Positions 21,821-31,181 of a stretch of DNA of 64,000 nucleotides are shown in pieces. Location: assembly GCA_944548615.1 (NCBI GenBank), contig OX155951.1, positions 38,436,995 to 38,500,994 on the forward strand, in the 5' to 3' direction. This DNA is from Micropterix aruncella. Lineage: Eukaryota > Arthropoda > Insecta > Lepidoptera > Micropterigidae. Positions within the stretch are counted from its first letter, which is position 1. Every line of letters starts with the position of its first letter. Under the pieces are notes generated by a model, which ran no database searches, was not told the origin of the DNA, and saw nothing but the letters and a program-made list of their open reading frames with translations. Made by a program: the position numbers and the translations under genes.

Positions 21821-22724
21821 ATGGATTCTGGGACTCGTGAACATTTTCGCTATATGATTTTCTACGATTTTAAGTGTAATTTGAAGCAGTTTACAGCAGA
21901 GCCTCGCTTGGCTGTAAACTACTTTTGGCGATGACGCTCCAAGCAAGACGATACTTTATAACTGGAATACAGAATTCAAACGCAGTCGTGTTATTCTCAG
22001 GGAGGATTTTCGGGAATGTCCACCGCTGTCGACAACAAAAACATCGATGCTGTTCGTATAATGAAATAGATAGGCATGTTACCTACCATGAGATTCAGAC
22101 ATTCTTAGGTATACATAGGTACGAGCTCGGTAAAATCAGTCCTACAAAAACATTTGGCTGTATGAAAGCTGTGCTCGTGGTGGATCCCGCACAATTTGAC
22201 TGGGACTCAAAAAGTCAATTGATAGGGCGTCAAGTTTGGTGTAGAACATAGTAACAGGTGAAGAAATATGGATTTACAGCTACGGCACCGAAACAAGGCG
22301 GTAATCGAAATAGGGTCTTTCAAGACGAAACAAACCCAAAGTGGTGCGGGTGCAAAATGCCGCGAAGCGGATGATCACTTCTTTTTTTTTAAGGAAAAAT
22401 GGACACGTGGCTACTGTTGATTTGAAGAATCATCGTACGCTGTATGCTGATTGGGAGGCGTCCATTTGCTTGCCGGAATTTAGTGACGAACTCCGTAAAA
22501 GCAACTGTAAACGCTGCAACGTCATCGTAATCGTCAACAATGCCAGCCCTTACACGGCCAGACAGACAAATGAATTTTTGAAGGCGAAAAACGTCGAACT
22601 CATGAGCCATCCTCCATACAGTTTCGACTTAGCAACATGTGATTTCTTCTCATTCCCAAAAATAAAGAACCAATTACGCGGTCAACGATTTTCATCGATA
22701 GAAGAGGCTGTCGAAAGAATATGA
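21821..22724 (+). pseudogene. Mariner transposase, DD34D, inactive
   Basis: Begins at ATG of MDSGTREHFRYMIFYDFKCN, the mariner-type N-terminus, with many stops and frameshifts through the middle (AVDNKNIDAVRIM, HNLTGTQKVNW are legible). The last 127 codons are open from 22341: NNASPYTARQTNEFLKAKNV then ELMSHPPYSFDLATCDFF and FPKIKNQLRGQRFSSIEEAV. Counting from the residue at the second catalytic position gives 34 residues to the last Asp (CDF), as in DD34D mariners. That second catalytic residue is Asn (VNNA for the usual HDNA). A related N-terminal fragment lies at 51510-51690. Inserted in an intron of the membrane-protein gene. Confidence 0.9.
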
Positions 22725-22754
22725 AAAATATGTTTTCGAAGTCTGTTTGATTTT

Positions 22755-22989
22755 ACTCTTTATCGTGAAAGGTCACAATGTGCGGTGTTTATTGTCATAT
22801 GACAATCTCTTACAACCAACCCTACTATGACATGTTATATGTATGTGTGGGTGTAACATGTGTGTAAGTGTGTGTCTTGTTATTGCATTCCATCGACAGA
22901 ATTGAAAATGCAATTCCGTTAATTTGATCCCAACGTTACAATGGTGACCCAGCCGGGAATCGAACCCGGGACCTTACAATGTAAGATCA
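22755..22989 (-). repeat. tRNA-derived SINE, 3' part, interrupted by a Penelope-like element
   Basis: On the - strand the sequence GGTCCCGGGTTCGATTCCCG is a pol III B box in tRNA context; the A-box part (GTGACTTAGTGGTTTGGTCG) lies at 23545-23568 beyond the inserted Penelope element. Downstream body and a TG-rich tail follow, ending near the AATAAAG-like TTTCACGATAAAGAGTA at 22755. Same family as 38715-39011 and the split copy 10794/18927. Confidence 0.85.
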
Positions 22990-23527
22990 TTATAAATAGG
23001 ATGGAAAACGAATTTACCGCGTGAAATTTGTAGCACCCGACGTTTCGGTGACGTTGCAGCCGCCGTTGTCCAGGGTAGACTGAAGAGCTGTCAATCCGTT
23101 GTTTTGCGGGTAGGCCGCATAACGCTTCCGCCACTGCGTAGGTTATAACGGTGGTGGGGGGCCGGGCTCGGAGCGCGGGAATTTTGAAAATCCGTCTTGC
23201 ACACAACACTCACTGTATCCTGTCTTTGCGTTTGGCGTTCGGCGGCGGGAACATTTTAAGAAGAGGGTTCCACGAAGAAGCGAGTTTGTAACCGTCGTCT
23301 CTATTGAAGTTCGGGGTTCTTCTTATTTCAATGGCTTCCCGGATCATGCGAGGAAAGTACAATTGTTCTTTGGATATCACAATGGGATTTTGAAACTGCA
23401 TCCAGTGGTTACTTCCGCTAACCAAATGTGTTCGCAGATCGCCGATTTTTATCGCTGAACGTTTTTAACAGCTTTGATGTGTTCTGTCAGTCGCGTGGCT
23501 ATGAGCCGTTTCGTTTGTCAATTTTAT
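22990..23527 (-). mobile_element. Penelope-like element, 538 bp, inside the SINE
   Basis: Bounded by a perfect 12-bp duplication AATGTAAGATCA (22978-22989 and 23528-23539). Removing the insert and one duplicate restores a continuous tRNA-like SINE head. The sequence is close to the element at 6035-6579, including CCGAAACGTCGGGTG on the - strand and the same GIY-YIG C-terminal remnant. Confidence 0.92.
23210..23425 (-). pseudogene. Penelope-like GIY-YIG endonuclease, C-terminal remnant
   Basis: The - strand frame reads SGSNHWMQFQNPIVISKEQL, YFPRMIREAIEIRRTPNFNR and DDGYKLASSWNPLLKMFPPP. This is the same end of the GIY-YIG domain found at 6022-6474, and at position 3 of EIRR it keeps Glu where the other copy has Lys. 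The 5' part was lost by truncation. It is part of the 538-bp insertion at 22990-23527. Confidence 0.85.
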
Positions 23528-23539
23528 AATGTAAGATCA

Positions 23540-23570
23540 GGCGACCAAACCACTAAGTCACCACGGAACA
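23540..23570 (-). repeat. SINE head (tRNA-like A-box side)
   Basis: On the - strand CCGTGGTGACTTAGTGGTTT then GGTCGCCTG, the tRNA-like 5' end of the SINE separated from its B box by the Penelope insertion. The copy at 38970-39011 shows the same region uninterrupted. Confidence 0.85.
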
Positions 23571-23889
23571 GTGGAATAAATGTTATGACATTTCATGTAT
23601 ACGTATGATAAGTGTATTAACGCTGAGTATATTTTGAAAAACAGTAAATTGATTTTTGGCCCTTTATTGAATTTTTGCTATTGATTCCGGAAACTATCAG
23701 CCTGCCATGGCCCTGGCATAAGGACTTATTTTTATTAATTGGTTCTTTGTGTTTTGTAATATTTTTCACGTTTTCATTTACGATTAAAAAAATGTTTTCT
23801 TACATTTATTATGACATGCATACCAATATGCTAATAAAATAGTTTTTAAATAGTTATTTTATAGTTGCATGCCTAGATTTTTGTAAAAT
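23571..23889. other. Intronic AT-rich DNA
   Basis: No coding frame or recognised repeat. Confidence 0.4.
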
Positions 23890-25060
23890 TAGGTCCCTAC
23901 CTATGAAGTTGCCATTCTATAAACTAAATTAGAGATCAAAGATTTTGAATAAAAAATCGGTTGTCTGTAAAGTCGGTTTACTGATGATAGTTGAACGTGA
24001 CAACGTCATAAGAAAATACTGATGGAATGGTTGCATTTGAAGCAGTTTCATTTAAGATACTGATATTGTTTATTACAAACACCCAAAAATATATGGATAT
24101 TGTTTATTACAAACAGCCAAAAATATATGCTTTTATACTCACCGATTTGACTACAACATGTAAATGTATTATTTTATAGCAGTATAATTGTATAATTGTT
24201 TATTGTTTAAAGTTTATTGTTTTTTTTAATTTGAAAGTTTGAAATCTCAAACTGTTAAATAACGGTTTGAGAAGCGTTTGAGCACGGTGCGCCATCTAGC
24301 GGTAGGTAATACGTCGTAAATAAACAATATCAGCGACATTTTACCAACCGCTAGATAGCGCATCGTAATGATAGCTTTTCATACTTTTTTTTTTTTTTTA
24401 ATAAAAGTTGCTTACTTCGTTGTACCCACAAGAAAATTGTCCGTTCGGTAATAACATTCCGTATATCAAGAATACATATAAAATTATGACAAGAATTTCA
24501 ATCAATCTAGTGATTTTCATTCGTACTATTTTAGACTGAGGTTAGTAAATAATTCTTGTCTCAACCGGTAGATGGCAGCATTTATATTGAATAATAAATA
24601 TAATAAATGGAACGCCTCAGAGCGAGGTAACGCCGCATGAGTCATGTTTTTTCGTGCGTGCAGCAGGCTCCATCGATTTATAAGACGTTGTCACGTCAAA
24701 AATACATTATTTATTTAATCGAAATATTGACTCCTATTTATTATATATGCCGTTTTGTCTTTTAAATGGGAGTTGGTTAATTTCTCTCTCGTGAACAGCA
24801 ATCAATGAATGGTTTAAAGGCATTTTTCAGTGCCTCTTCGGAGTTGATTTTTTTCCATGTGGGAATCTGTATTTTCTAGCGAGTACAATGGGTAACAACG
24901 TATCCCCATTCGCAACTCATGCAACATTGCAACTGTTTGCTGTGAAGTATATCGTCTTGTGTTATCGTGCAGAAGCAGTGGCGAAGAGCTCGGCTCGGCT
25001 GTCCAGGCTCGGTTGTTTAATCGCGAGCAACTCCATCATTGTAATCAGGTCTTGAAAGTA
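23890..25060 (-). mobile_element. Mariner remnant, split by a nested TIR element
   Basis: Left TIR TTAGGTCCCTACCTATGAAG at about 23891. The transposase C-terminal region on the - strand starts about 24695 and reads through LHELRMGIRCYPLYSLEN (for ELxWEVLPHPPYSPDL), EKNQLRRGTEKCL and SREKLTNSHLKDKTAYIII. Several stops. In the related copy at 9650-9835 the C-terminus and TIR are only about 60 bp apart; here about 740 bp lies between them, which is a nested insertion. Confidence 0.75.
23950..24695. mobile_element. TIR element nested in the mariner
   Basis: Near the ends, TTGAACGTGACAACGTCATAAG (about 23992) and CTTATAAATCG...  reversed TTGACGTGACAACGTCTTATAA (about 24675-24699) are inverted repeats. 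Exact ends and target duplication were not fixed. It carries an inner hairpin, GCGCCATCTAGCGGTAGGTA (24289) facing TTACCAACCGCTAGATAGCGC (24341-24361). No coding capacity. Confidence 0.55.
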
Positions 25061-25187
25061 CATATTTGAAGGGTAATGAGGAATAACCGAAAAAGTGGGA
25101 AGTCATTGACCCTAATCAGTATTTACCATTACAGTTCCTCCTCAGCATTAACCTGAGGGTTATCAAGACTCCACCTCTGGACCTGAG

Positions 25188-25242
25188 GGGAAAGACTGAT
25201 CGCGATCCACCGTCAACGCGTGGACCTCGATCAGTCTTTCCC
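25188..25242. repeat. Inverted repeat (hairpin)
   Basis: GGGAAAGACTGATCG then GATCCAC faces GTGGACC then TCGATCAGTCTTTCCC, about 23 paired positions with one or two mismatches and a 9-base centre CGTCAACGC. Confidence 0.9.
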
Positions 25243-25433
25243 GTCACACGTTTTATTCTTTCTATATTAAGGACAGATCCCGTACTAAAAACATTATTAA
25301 TGACAACAAATCAAATTCAAAAATTGCCATAAATATTTTCTTTACTTATTTAAAATCATCAGAGTTCTTTGGTCATTTGCGATAGTTAAAAAAAAACTGT
25401 ATATTTTTCAACAATATTTTTGTTCTTGCTATA

Positions 25434-26182
25434 TTGGGTCCTTACCTATTAAGTGCTGATCTATAAAGGAAATTTAATGCCAAAATTTTTGGGTGAAAAA
25501 TATATATTTAATTAATAGAAATATTGACCCCTATTATCTTTGCAGATTTTTCATTTTAATGGGAGTTGCTTAATTTCTCTGTTGTTAAATTGGACCCAGG
25601 AACCAATTAATGCTCTGAAGGCGTTTTTCACCGACTCTTCAAAGTTTATTTTTTTCCCTTGTAAAAACCTATCTAAATTATGAAAAAAACTATTGGAGCA
25701 AGATCTGGCAAGTAGGTACAGTGGGTGAACAAGAGTCTCCTCAGCCGCAACTTCTGCAACTTTGCGACAGTTTGCAGTGAAATATGTGGCTATACGTTGT
25801 CATGCAGAAGCAGTGCCGATGAGCGATTGACCAGTCTCAGTTATTTAATCACGAGCTCCTTCATCATTGTTTGCAGTTCTTAACAGTATACATTTATGGT
25901 ACCTGTATAGCCAGATTGCAACAAGCTGTAATAGAAAACCCCGGCACAGGATCTCATATTTGAAAAGAAAACAAATTTTTAACTTTACCATGGTTGCACA
26001 AACGAAAATATTTGTGGAAAAACAAATGACGGAAAGACAAATAAACAGATGATTCTTAAAAAAGAATAACATAGCCTTGAAATAAAATTTATTTGAATTT
26101 GAAATTCCAACTCAAACCCAAGTTATCCAAGTTTAAAGTGGCCAATGTGAAAAAAACAGCAATTATAGAGGTAAGGACCCAA
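25434..26182 (-). mobile_element. Internally deleted mariner, 749 bp
   Basis: Both ends begin with the 14-base TIR TTGGGTCCTTACCT and are flanked by TA (25432-25433, 26183-26184), the mariner target. On the - strand 25870-25560 is a decayed transposase C-terminus: SLQTVAKLQKLR, YLPDLAPIVFFHNLDRFLQG, FEESVKNAFRALIGSW and NNREIKQLPLK. The rest of the transposase is deleted. Inserted in the intron upstream of exon 26373. Confidence 0.9.
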
Positions 26183-26372
26183 TATTAATATGTTGATGTC
26201 ACAATAACATGGTAAAAATATAGTCATTAAATTATTCGTATTCGACAATATATAAAATGATTTTGAAGTTTTTGGACACACATGTCCTATGGTCCTTAAG
26301 GGGTTAATAGTTACGGTCGCAAAAGGCTTCCGGCGTGTTTAAGTCGACGTAACGGACAAAGTACCCGCTCAG

Positions 26373-26529
26373 TCCAACAGATGTCTAACGGCGGCGGCGC
26401 GGGCGGCGCGGCGACGCTGCTGCCGGGAAACTGGGCGCACCCTGCGGGCCCAACAGGGCATCGGCCCCCCCTCTACTGCACGCGGCCGCTCAGCCTCACA
26501 AGGACGAGTGGTTCGTCTGAGTACAATAG
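26373..26529 (+). CDS. Exon: cytoplasmic tail of the single-pass membrane protein
   Basis: A 157-bp GC-rich exon. With the acceptor CCGCTCAG|TCC (26372/26373) it joins the phase-1 end of exon 20970-21146 in frame and reads LQQMSNGGGAGGAATLLPGN then WAHPAGPTGHRPPLYCTRPL and SLTRTSGSSEYNR. The donor is AATAG|GTCAGT, phase 2. The alternative acceptor CCAACAG|ATG would give an immediate stop in the joined frame, so 26373 is preferred even though its pyrimidine tract is poor. Composition (Gly/Ala/Pro/Ser/Thr, no hydrophobic segment) suits a disordered cytoplasmic tail; SEYNR holds a possible Tyr phosphorylation site. Family unknown. Confidence 0.7.
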
Positions 26530-26628
26530 GTCAGTATTCACTATAGGGATGCCGCCGATAATGGCTGTGGCGAATTATACTCGCTTAGCATTGGCACGTA
26601 GCCCAATTATTTCCCATAACATAGCTGT

Positions 26629-26892
26629 CGCAGTATATCAGACAGTAGCTTCTCTTAGAACAAAATTGAAATCGAAACGAATACGTCACTCGTATTCGTT
26701 TCGATCGGTTCGGATATGGCCGCCAGATGTCGGCTACTCGGCCCCAAACGTTCGAATATGTCGCCAGCCTTTACCTGAGCGTATCTCTAACCAAAGGCGT
26801 TCGTCAAGACTTACCCCTCTGCCCACATTCCTCGCACTCTCTTCCCGCAATACCCTGTAGCTCGAGAGTAAAGTACTGTTTGGTATACTGTG
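26629..26892 (+). mobile_element. Miniature TIR element H, copy 2
   Basis: Starts CGCAGTATATCAGACAGTAG and ends GTTTGGTATACTGTG; close to copies at 16381 and 33459. A short local inversion-duplication is visible (GAAACGAATACGTCACTCGT facing ATTCGTTTCG, about 26675-26705). No 8-bp duplication seen. Confidence 0.85.
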
Positions 26893-26961
26893 CCTTAGTT
26901 TTACATGTTCGCACCGCTCACGTTCAGAAAGACTTTTTTCCAAGGCAGAACTGCTTCACTA

Positions 26962-27840
26962 GGGTGGCCCTTCGTTACTGGCGTTGTTGGCGAAAAAAAA
27001 ACGCGACATTTTTTTGCGCTTTCCCTCCCCCCCCCTACCCCCCACCCCTACTCCCCTCCCCTGTTCAGTGCCATAAAATTAAAAAAAATGTGTTGAATTT
27101 CAGCTCAATCGGATAAAGGGAAGGTGTCCCAGAAGCCTTGTAAAACGATAACATCATAAGACCGCAGATGTTTTCTTTTTATCTTACAAAATTTTTAATA
27201 TAGTTTTAAGAGAAAAGCTGTAAAAAAATCATATATTATCCACTTATATATTATCACTTTTTCTCGTAAAACTAACAATTTTCGAGAAAAACGTGAAAAT
27301 CACTTCTTTTGCTACAAATCCACCTGAATTTTATTAGTAGGGATTAGTGGTTACAAGTGGCAACAAGTGGTACCATAGTAAACATCACTTTCTCAACCCA
27401 TGAGGTGAGATGACGTCACAAAATGGCGATTTTTGGTATCAGGTAATGTTGATTTACTTCATAACTACTTAACTGATTTAAACGAGTGAGATGTTATATA
27501 ACAGTTATTTGAATGCCCAACAAAAACACATAACGACCTTAGATAAATTTTAAAAATGTTTTTTAAAAAACTTTTGTTTTATTATAGTCAATTATTAGAA
27601 ATTATATATGTAATTACTTGTCTAATTCTTTTTTCTATATAATTAAATATGTCGCAAGATTAAAAAAGCCGTGATTTTATGATTTTGTTTCGATTTTTAG
27701 AGCGCTTGGGTCACCCTTTACTTTTATCTGATTGAGCTGATAGTTTACACGGATTTCGTTTCCATCCAATGCCACCAAACGGGGGGAAGGGAGGGGGGGG
27801 GGGCAAATAAAATTCAAACTTTGACAAATTAGGACCACCC
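26962..27840. mobile_element. Fold-back type TIR element with poly-C/poly-G flanks
   Basis: Ends GGGTGGCCC and GGACCACCC are inverted repeats, flanked by TA on both sides (26960-26961, 27841-27842). Inside, C-rich CCCCCCCCCTACCCCCCACC (about 27028) faces G-rich GGGGGGAAGGGAGGGG (about 27781), and AATTTCAGCTCAATCGGATA (27100) faces TATCTGATTGAGCTGATAG-like text (27726), so both halves are imperfect mirror complements. No coding frame. Class not fixed; TA target suits Tc1/mariner-type MITEs. Confidence 0.7.
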
Positions 27841-28149
27841 TACCCTACACACTCTACAAGTTGGCCAACGCTTCAACTAGGCCAGCGAGTTAACATTTTA
27901 TTTGCCTGTAATCATTGATTTTAAAAATCAATGCTGTATTCTATCAATCATTTCACACGTTTGACGGTGTATCAGTTTGTGTCGGTGCAGGACAATGTGT
28001 GGACATCAATGCGCTCATCAAAATTGGGCATCAAAAAATTGAAAATTGAAGGCTTTTTGAGGGCTCCCTCACTTCCTGATTAGCAGTTTTGGAAAGATTT
28101 CTCCGTCACTTACGTGATGCTCTATTTATAACGAGCAAGTACAGACCGT

Positions 28150-28370
28150 GGCGACCTTTACCCACTGTCACTAGAATCGGGTGGCTAATAGACCATTTTA
28201 AAGGTTGATGACAACAAGTTAGCATCAACCCCATTTCTTTAGAAAACTACGTCTCCAGATTCCTGCCCAGAGCTCATATGAGGGTTTCTTTTCATTTAAT
28301 TGACATCTTCGAGTAGGGTCCTGGATAGGAGCTGAACCATGAGTTGGTCCAGCTGCAAAACTAGCTGGTC
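28150..28370 (+). repeat. Fragment of unclassified repeat R
   Basis: GGTGGCTAATAGACCATTTT, GGTTGATGACAACAAGTTAG and GATAGGAGCTGAACCATGAG then TTGG correspond to 36105-36145 and 36745-36770 of the larger copy in the same order. Confidence 0.6.
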
Positions 28371-28554
28371 TTGCGGCCTAAGCTACATGGAAACATTAAT
28401 CCCTACTTTCGATCTACAATTAGTGTGGATCCAACTGATCGACATACTGGTAGTTGTGCAGTTGACTGTAGTGTGTCCTCCCATTGGACCGTCTCATTAC
28501 GGGTCGCAACCATGCAAACTCTAAAAAGATCATTTCGTAGGATGCTGCTGAAAT
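28371..28554. other. Unassigned
   Basis: No recognised element; small open frames on both strands without domains. Confidence 0.3.
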
Positions 28555-28759
28555 TATAATTAGGATAAAAACGAATTTCCGGTGTGAATATGAAATGCCC
28601 GAATTTTCGGCGATGTTGCAACCGCCGTTGTCTAGGGTAGATAACCCTGTCAGTGTACCTTGAACAAAGCTGAAACGTCGGGTGTTACAAATTCATGCGG
28701 GAAATTCGTTTTTATCCTATTTACAATGTTAAACAACCGCGATAGTCTTCGATTCCACA
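28555..28759 (-). mobile_element. Penelope-like element reduced to its inverted ends
   Basis: Left part (28560-28640) is the - strand 3' end with CCGAAAATTCGGGC-type text; right part (28672-28740) is the same end in + orientation, ATTTCCC...GCATGAATTTG mirrored as AAATTCATGCGGGAAATTCG, and runs to AACAACCGCGATAGTCTTCG, also at the end of the 6035 element. CTGCTGAAAT flanks both sides (28545-28554, 28760-28769), a 10-bp target duplication. Confidence 0.8.
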
Positions 28760-29104
28760 CTGCTGAAATATTACGAATTAAAATTGTGTACGGTTAGGTA
28801 GAGTACTAAAGTACATTCTGATTAAAGTCCTATTTTGTTAATGTGCTAGAGGATTATGTGATGCAAATCAGCGAAAAAATAAAAAATCCTTTTGCTGGGA
28901 TTATATTCCCGGGGTCCAATCTCAGTTTTGTAGCTTCAGTAGCCACGTTTAATTACTAGTCGTAATAGCATTGAGTTTCTTGTTAATTTTGAAAGGGATG
29001 GCCGACAATTTACCATGCAGTCGGTAAAATACATGTGTGCTTTCGATTATAATAACCGTGCAATAAAAGTTTACGAAATAAAAGACTATCGCTGTTGTTT
29101 TACA
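28760..29104. other. Intronic AT-rich DNA
   Basis: Nothing recognised. Confidence 0.3.
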
Positions 29105-29250
29105 TTGTACACAATATAGAACGGATTTACCGCGTGAAGTTTGTAACACCCGAGATTTCGGCGATGTTTTATTTGCCCTTGTCCAAGGTAGGCGGAAGTG
29201 CTGCCAATCGTCATACGTTGTTGTTCTGCGGGTAGTTGTTCAATAAATGC
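29105..29250 (-). mobile_element. Penelope-like 3' fragment
   Basis: GGATTTACCGCGTGAAGTTT, GTAACACCCGAGATTTCGGC and TGTCCAAGGTAGGCGGAAGT parallel 23010-23090. Diverged further than the other copies; ends not determined. Confidence 0.6.
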
Positions 29251-29763
29251 AATACATGTGACCTGGAGCATATGCACTGACAAAACAATAACGATGTAGT
29301 ACACGGATATATGCATGTTTCAACAAGGATTATGTATATAACTCGGACTGTGGTCCATACGTATACCTAAATTAACACGACGCGTAACGGTCTTGGCGTC
29401 ACGGTAGGAAACGATTTTCGTTTCACGTGTCGTAATGTTAAAACATAATGTTATTTCATTACGTTGCGAGTTTAGGATCTCGCTTCTAACGTGACAGCAT
29501 GTAGTAGTAAACGTGCGGTTATAGTCGGACACATGAACCATGTTGAAACAGAAGTATAGTCAAACAAAGATATAGACATTCTAACAAAATTAAAATAAAA
29601 CATCATCACTTCTAAGTTTCATAAACAAGTGATGAAATTGTCTTAAAATTGGATGAACCAAGATTTTTTTTAGCTTTCTACGCCGTCGTCTGCGCCTGAG
29701 CAAAAGCAGCAACAGTAGTGTATGTTCCTCAAAATCTATATTGTAACTGCAGTTGAATCGTCC

Positions 29764-29890
29764 ACTGCTCGAGCGGTTGTAAACGACCGCTCGAGCAGTT
29801 GGCAGTGATCGCTTGGACAGTTGACAATGACTGCTCGGGCGGTCCGCGTATGTTGTTCAATGACTAACTGCTCGAGCTGCTCGAGCTGCC
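29764..29890. repeat. Cluster of CTGCTCGAGC palindromes
   Basis: ACTGCTCGAGCGGT (29764-29777) faces ACCGCTCGAGCAGT (29786-29799), a perfect 14-bp inverted repeat. Degenerate versions follow: AGTGATCGCTTGGACAGTTG, TGACTGCTCGGGCGGTC, CTAACTGCTCGAGCTGCTCG. About 100 bp upstream of the last exon. Confidence 0.85.
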
Positions 29891-29989
29891 CGCGTACGGT
29901 CGGCCTTATCACCGGGTCGTGTCCACGTTAGCAAAGTAATTAAGTAATGGTATGTTGTGAGTATTACAATACGTCGCGTTGTGTTGCAG

Positions 29990-30110
29990 AGGTGGGCCGG
30001 TCGGGCCGCGCAGGGTGAAGCCACAACCCTCGCAGCAGCAGCAGAAGCGCGGAGAAGCGGGGGCAGTGCCCGCCCCCGGCGCCGCCCGCGCGGCGCGGCG
30101 CCGCGGCTGA
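29990..30110 (+). CDS. Terminal coding exon of the single-pass membrane protein
   Basis: Acceptor TTGTGTTGCAG|A at 29989/29990. With the phase-2 end of the previous exon the frame completes an Arg codon and reads GGPVGPRRVKPQPSQQQQKR then GEAGAVPAPGAARAARRRG and stops at TGA 30108-30110. The three exons thus give about 150 residues from the membrane segment to the C-terminus. The exon is very GC-rich; a second frame is open much longer (to 30380) but would need a phase-0 junction that the upstream donor does not supply. The tail is basic and rich in Pro, Gln and Ala, and shows no PDZ-type ending. Confidence 0.65.
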
Positions 30111-30780
30111 CTCCGCCGACGGACCGCACCGCGCCGACAGCGCGGCATAGCGTCGCCGCTTTCCCCGCACCGGCGCCGTTTATCATTTACGCAATCTTCC
30201 ATTACCGACGCGGACGCCGCGCGCCTAAAACGACAGCCTATCTCAACTCTCCTCAGCTCTTGCCGTTTCTACCGACGAGCGAGGCTTCTACTTTACCACC
30301 TCCTCGCATCGAAGAGAAGACGTTTTTTTACTCTTTTTACAATTATTATTACGTAAACGCTATACAATATTTTACAAGATAAACTGGACCTAATTAACGA
30401 CTAGAATTTACTGTTTACATTTAAGATTCTTCGAAAAAAACTTCATCGGTTCTATTACGGTAACTGAATGGGAACTGCCATTTCGAGTCTGATAGAATAA
30501 CTTGGCGAAATGCGTTTTATTCGTAAGTTAAAATAACTTAGGTTTCGTCGCATTAACAATGCTATAAAATAAAATTAAAATAAATCACTCGTTGAATGAC
30601 ATGATCAATTACCGTTACGTATATGTTCCATATCAACCGATAACGCTTCATATTATTTATTTCAAATAGATAACGTAGTCAATTCAACCGTAAATAAGAC
30701 AATACATTTCAGAAGAAATTTACATTTTCAGATCTATACATTATTAGTAAATTTTCAATAAATTTGCAATTATCACACCC
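30111..30780 (+). other. 3' UTR of the membrane-protein gene, with candidate polyadenylation signals
   Basis: GC-rich up to about 30300, then AT-rich. AATAAA occurs at 30568-30573, 30579-30584 and 30757-30762; another at about 30917. Which is used cannot be told from sequence alone. Confidence 0.5.
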
Positions 30781-31102
30781 CCATAGCGCTTCCATTTTCA
30801 TACTCCAGTTAAAGTCGGGTCGGAGCATCCAAAGCTCATTACGTAAAATTAGAAGTTTTGAGCCTCATTTTCTAGCCAGAGCATCTAAAGTTCAGTATAT
30901 ACAATTTTAAATTATAAAATAAATACATTATATTGCAGCGAAGTATCACGGCTCAATGCACGAGCACGACCAGAAAATAGCAACCTGTGAATTATAACGG
31001 TCTGCCTACTATCGAAAAATAGCGTTCTGGGTCAGAACTTTCAATTTCCCTCAGAGGATCGATGCGAGTGGTCGCGCGGGCGATTTTAAACAAACGTGAC
31101 GC

Positions 31103-31181
31103 CACAGTATACAGACAGTAGCTTCTCTTACAACAAAATTGAAATCAAAACGAGCGACGTCACGAATCCTAAAGGCTACCA
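31103..31181 (+). mobile_element. Miniature TIR element H, 5' fragment
   Basis: CACAGTATACAGACAGTAGC, ACAAAATTGAAATCAAAACG and GTCACGAATCCTAAAGGCT match the left third of the 33459 and 16381 copies; the right part is absent. Confidence 0.7.

Noticed and set aside
22935..22980. tRNA gene suggested by CGGGTTCGATTCCCGGC on the - strand
   Set aside because: The tRNA-like head is split by a Penelope-like insertion and continues into a SINE body shared with 38715-39011; it is a SINE, not a tRNA gene.
26381..26400. ATG after CCAACAG as acceptor boundary or as a start codon
   Set aside because: Joining 21146 to 26381 gives an immediate TAA; using 26373 keeps the frame open. As an independent start it lacks any signal or promoter.
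29957..30382. 141-codon open frame across the last exon
   Set aside because: It reads through the acceptor and would need a phase-0 join; the upstream donor is phase 2, which gives the shorter basic tail ending at 30110.
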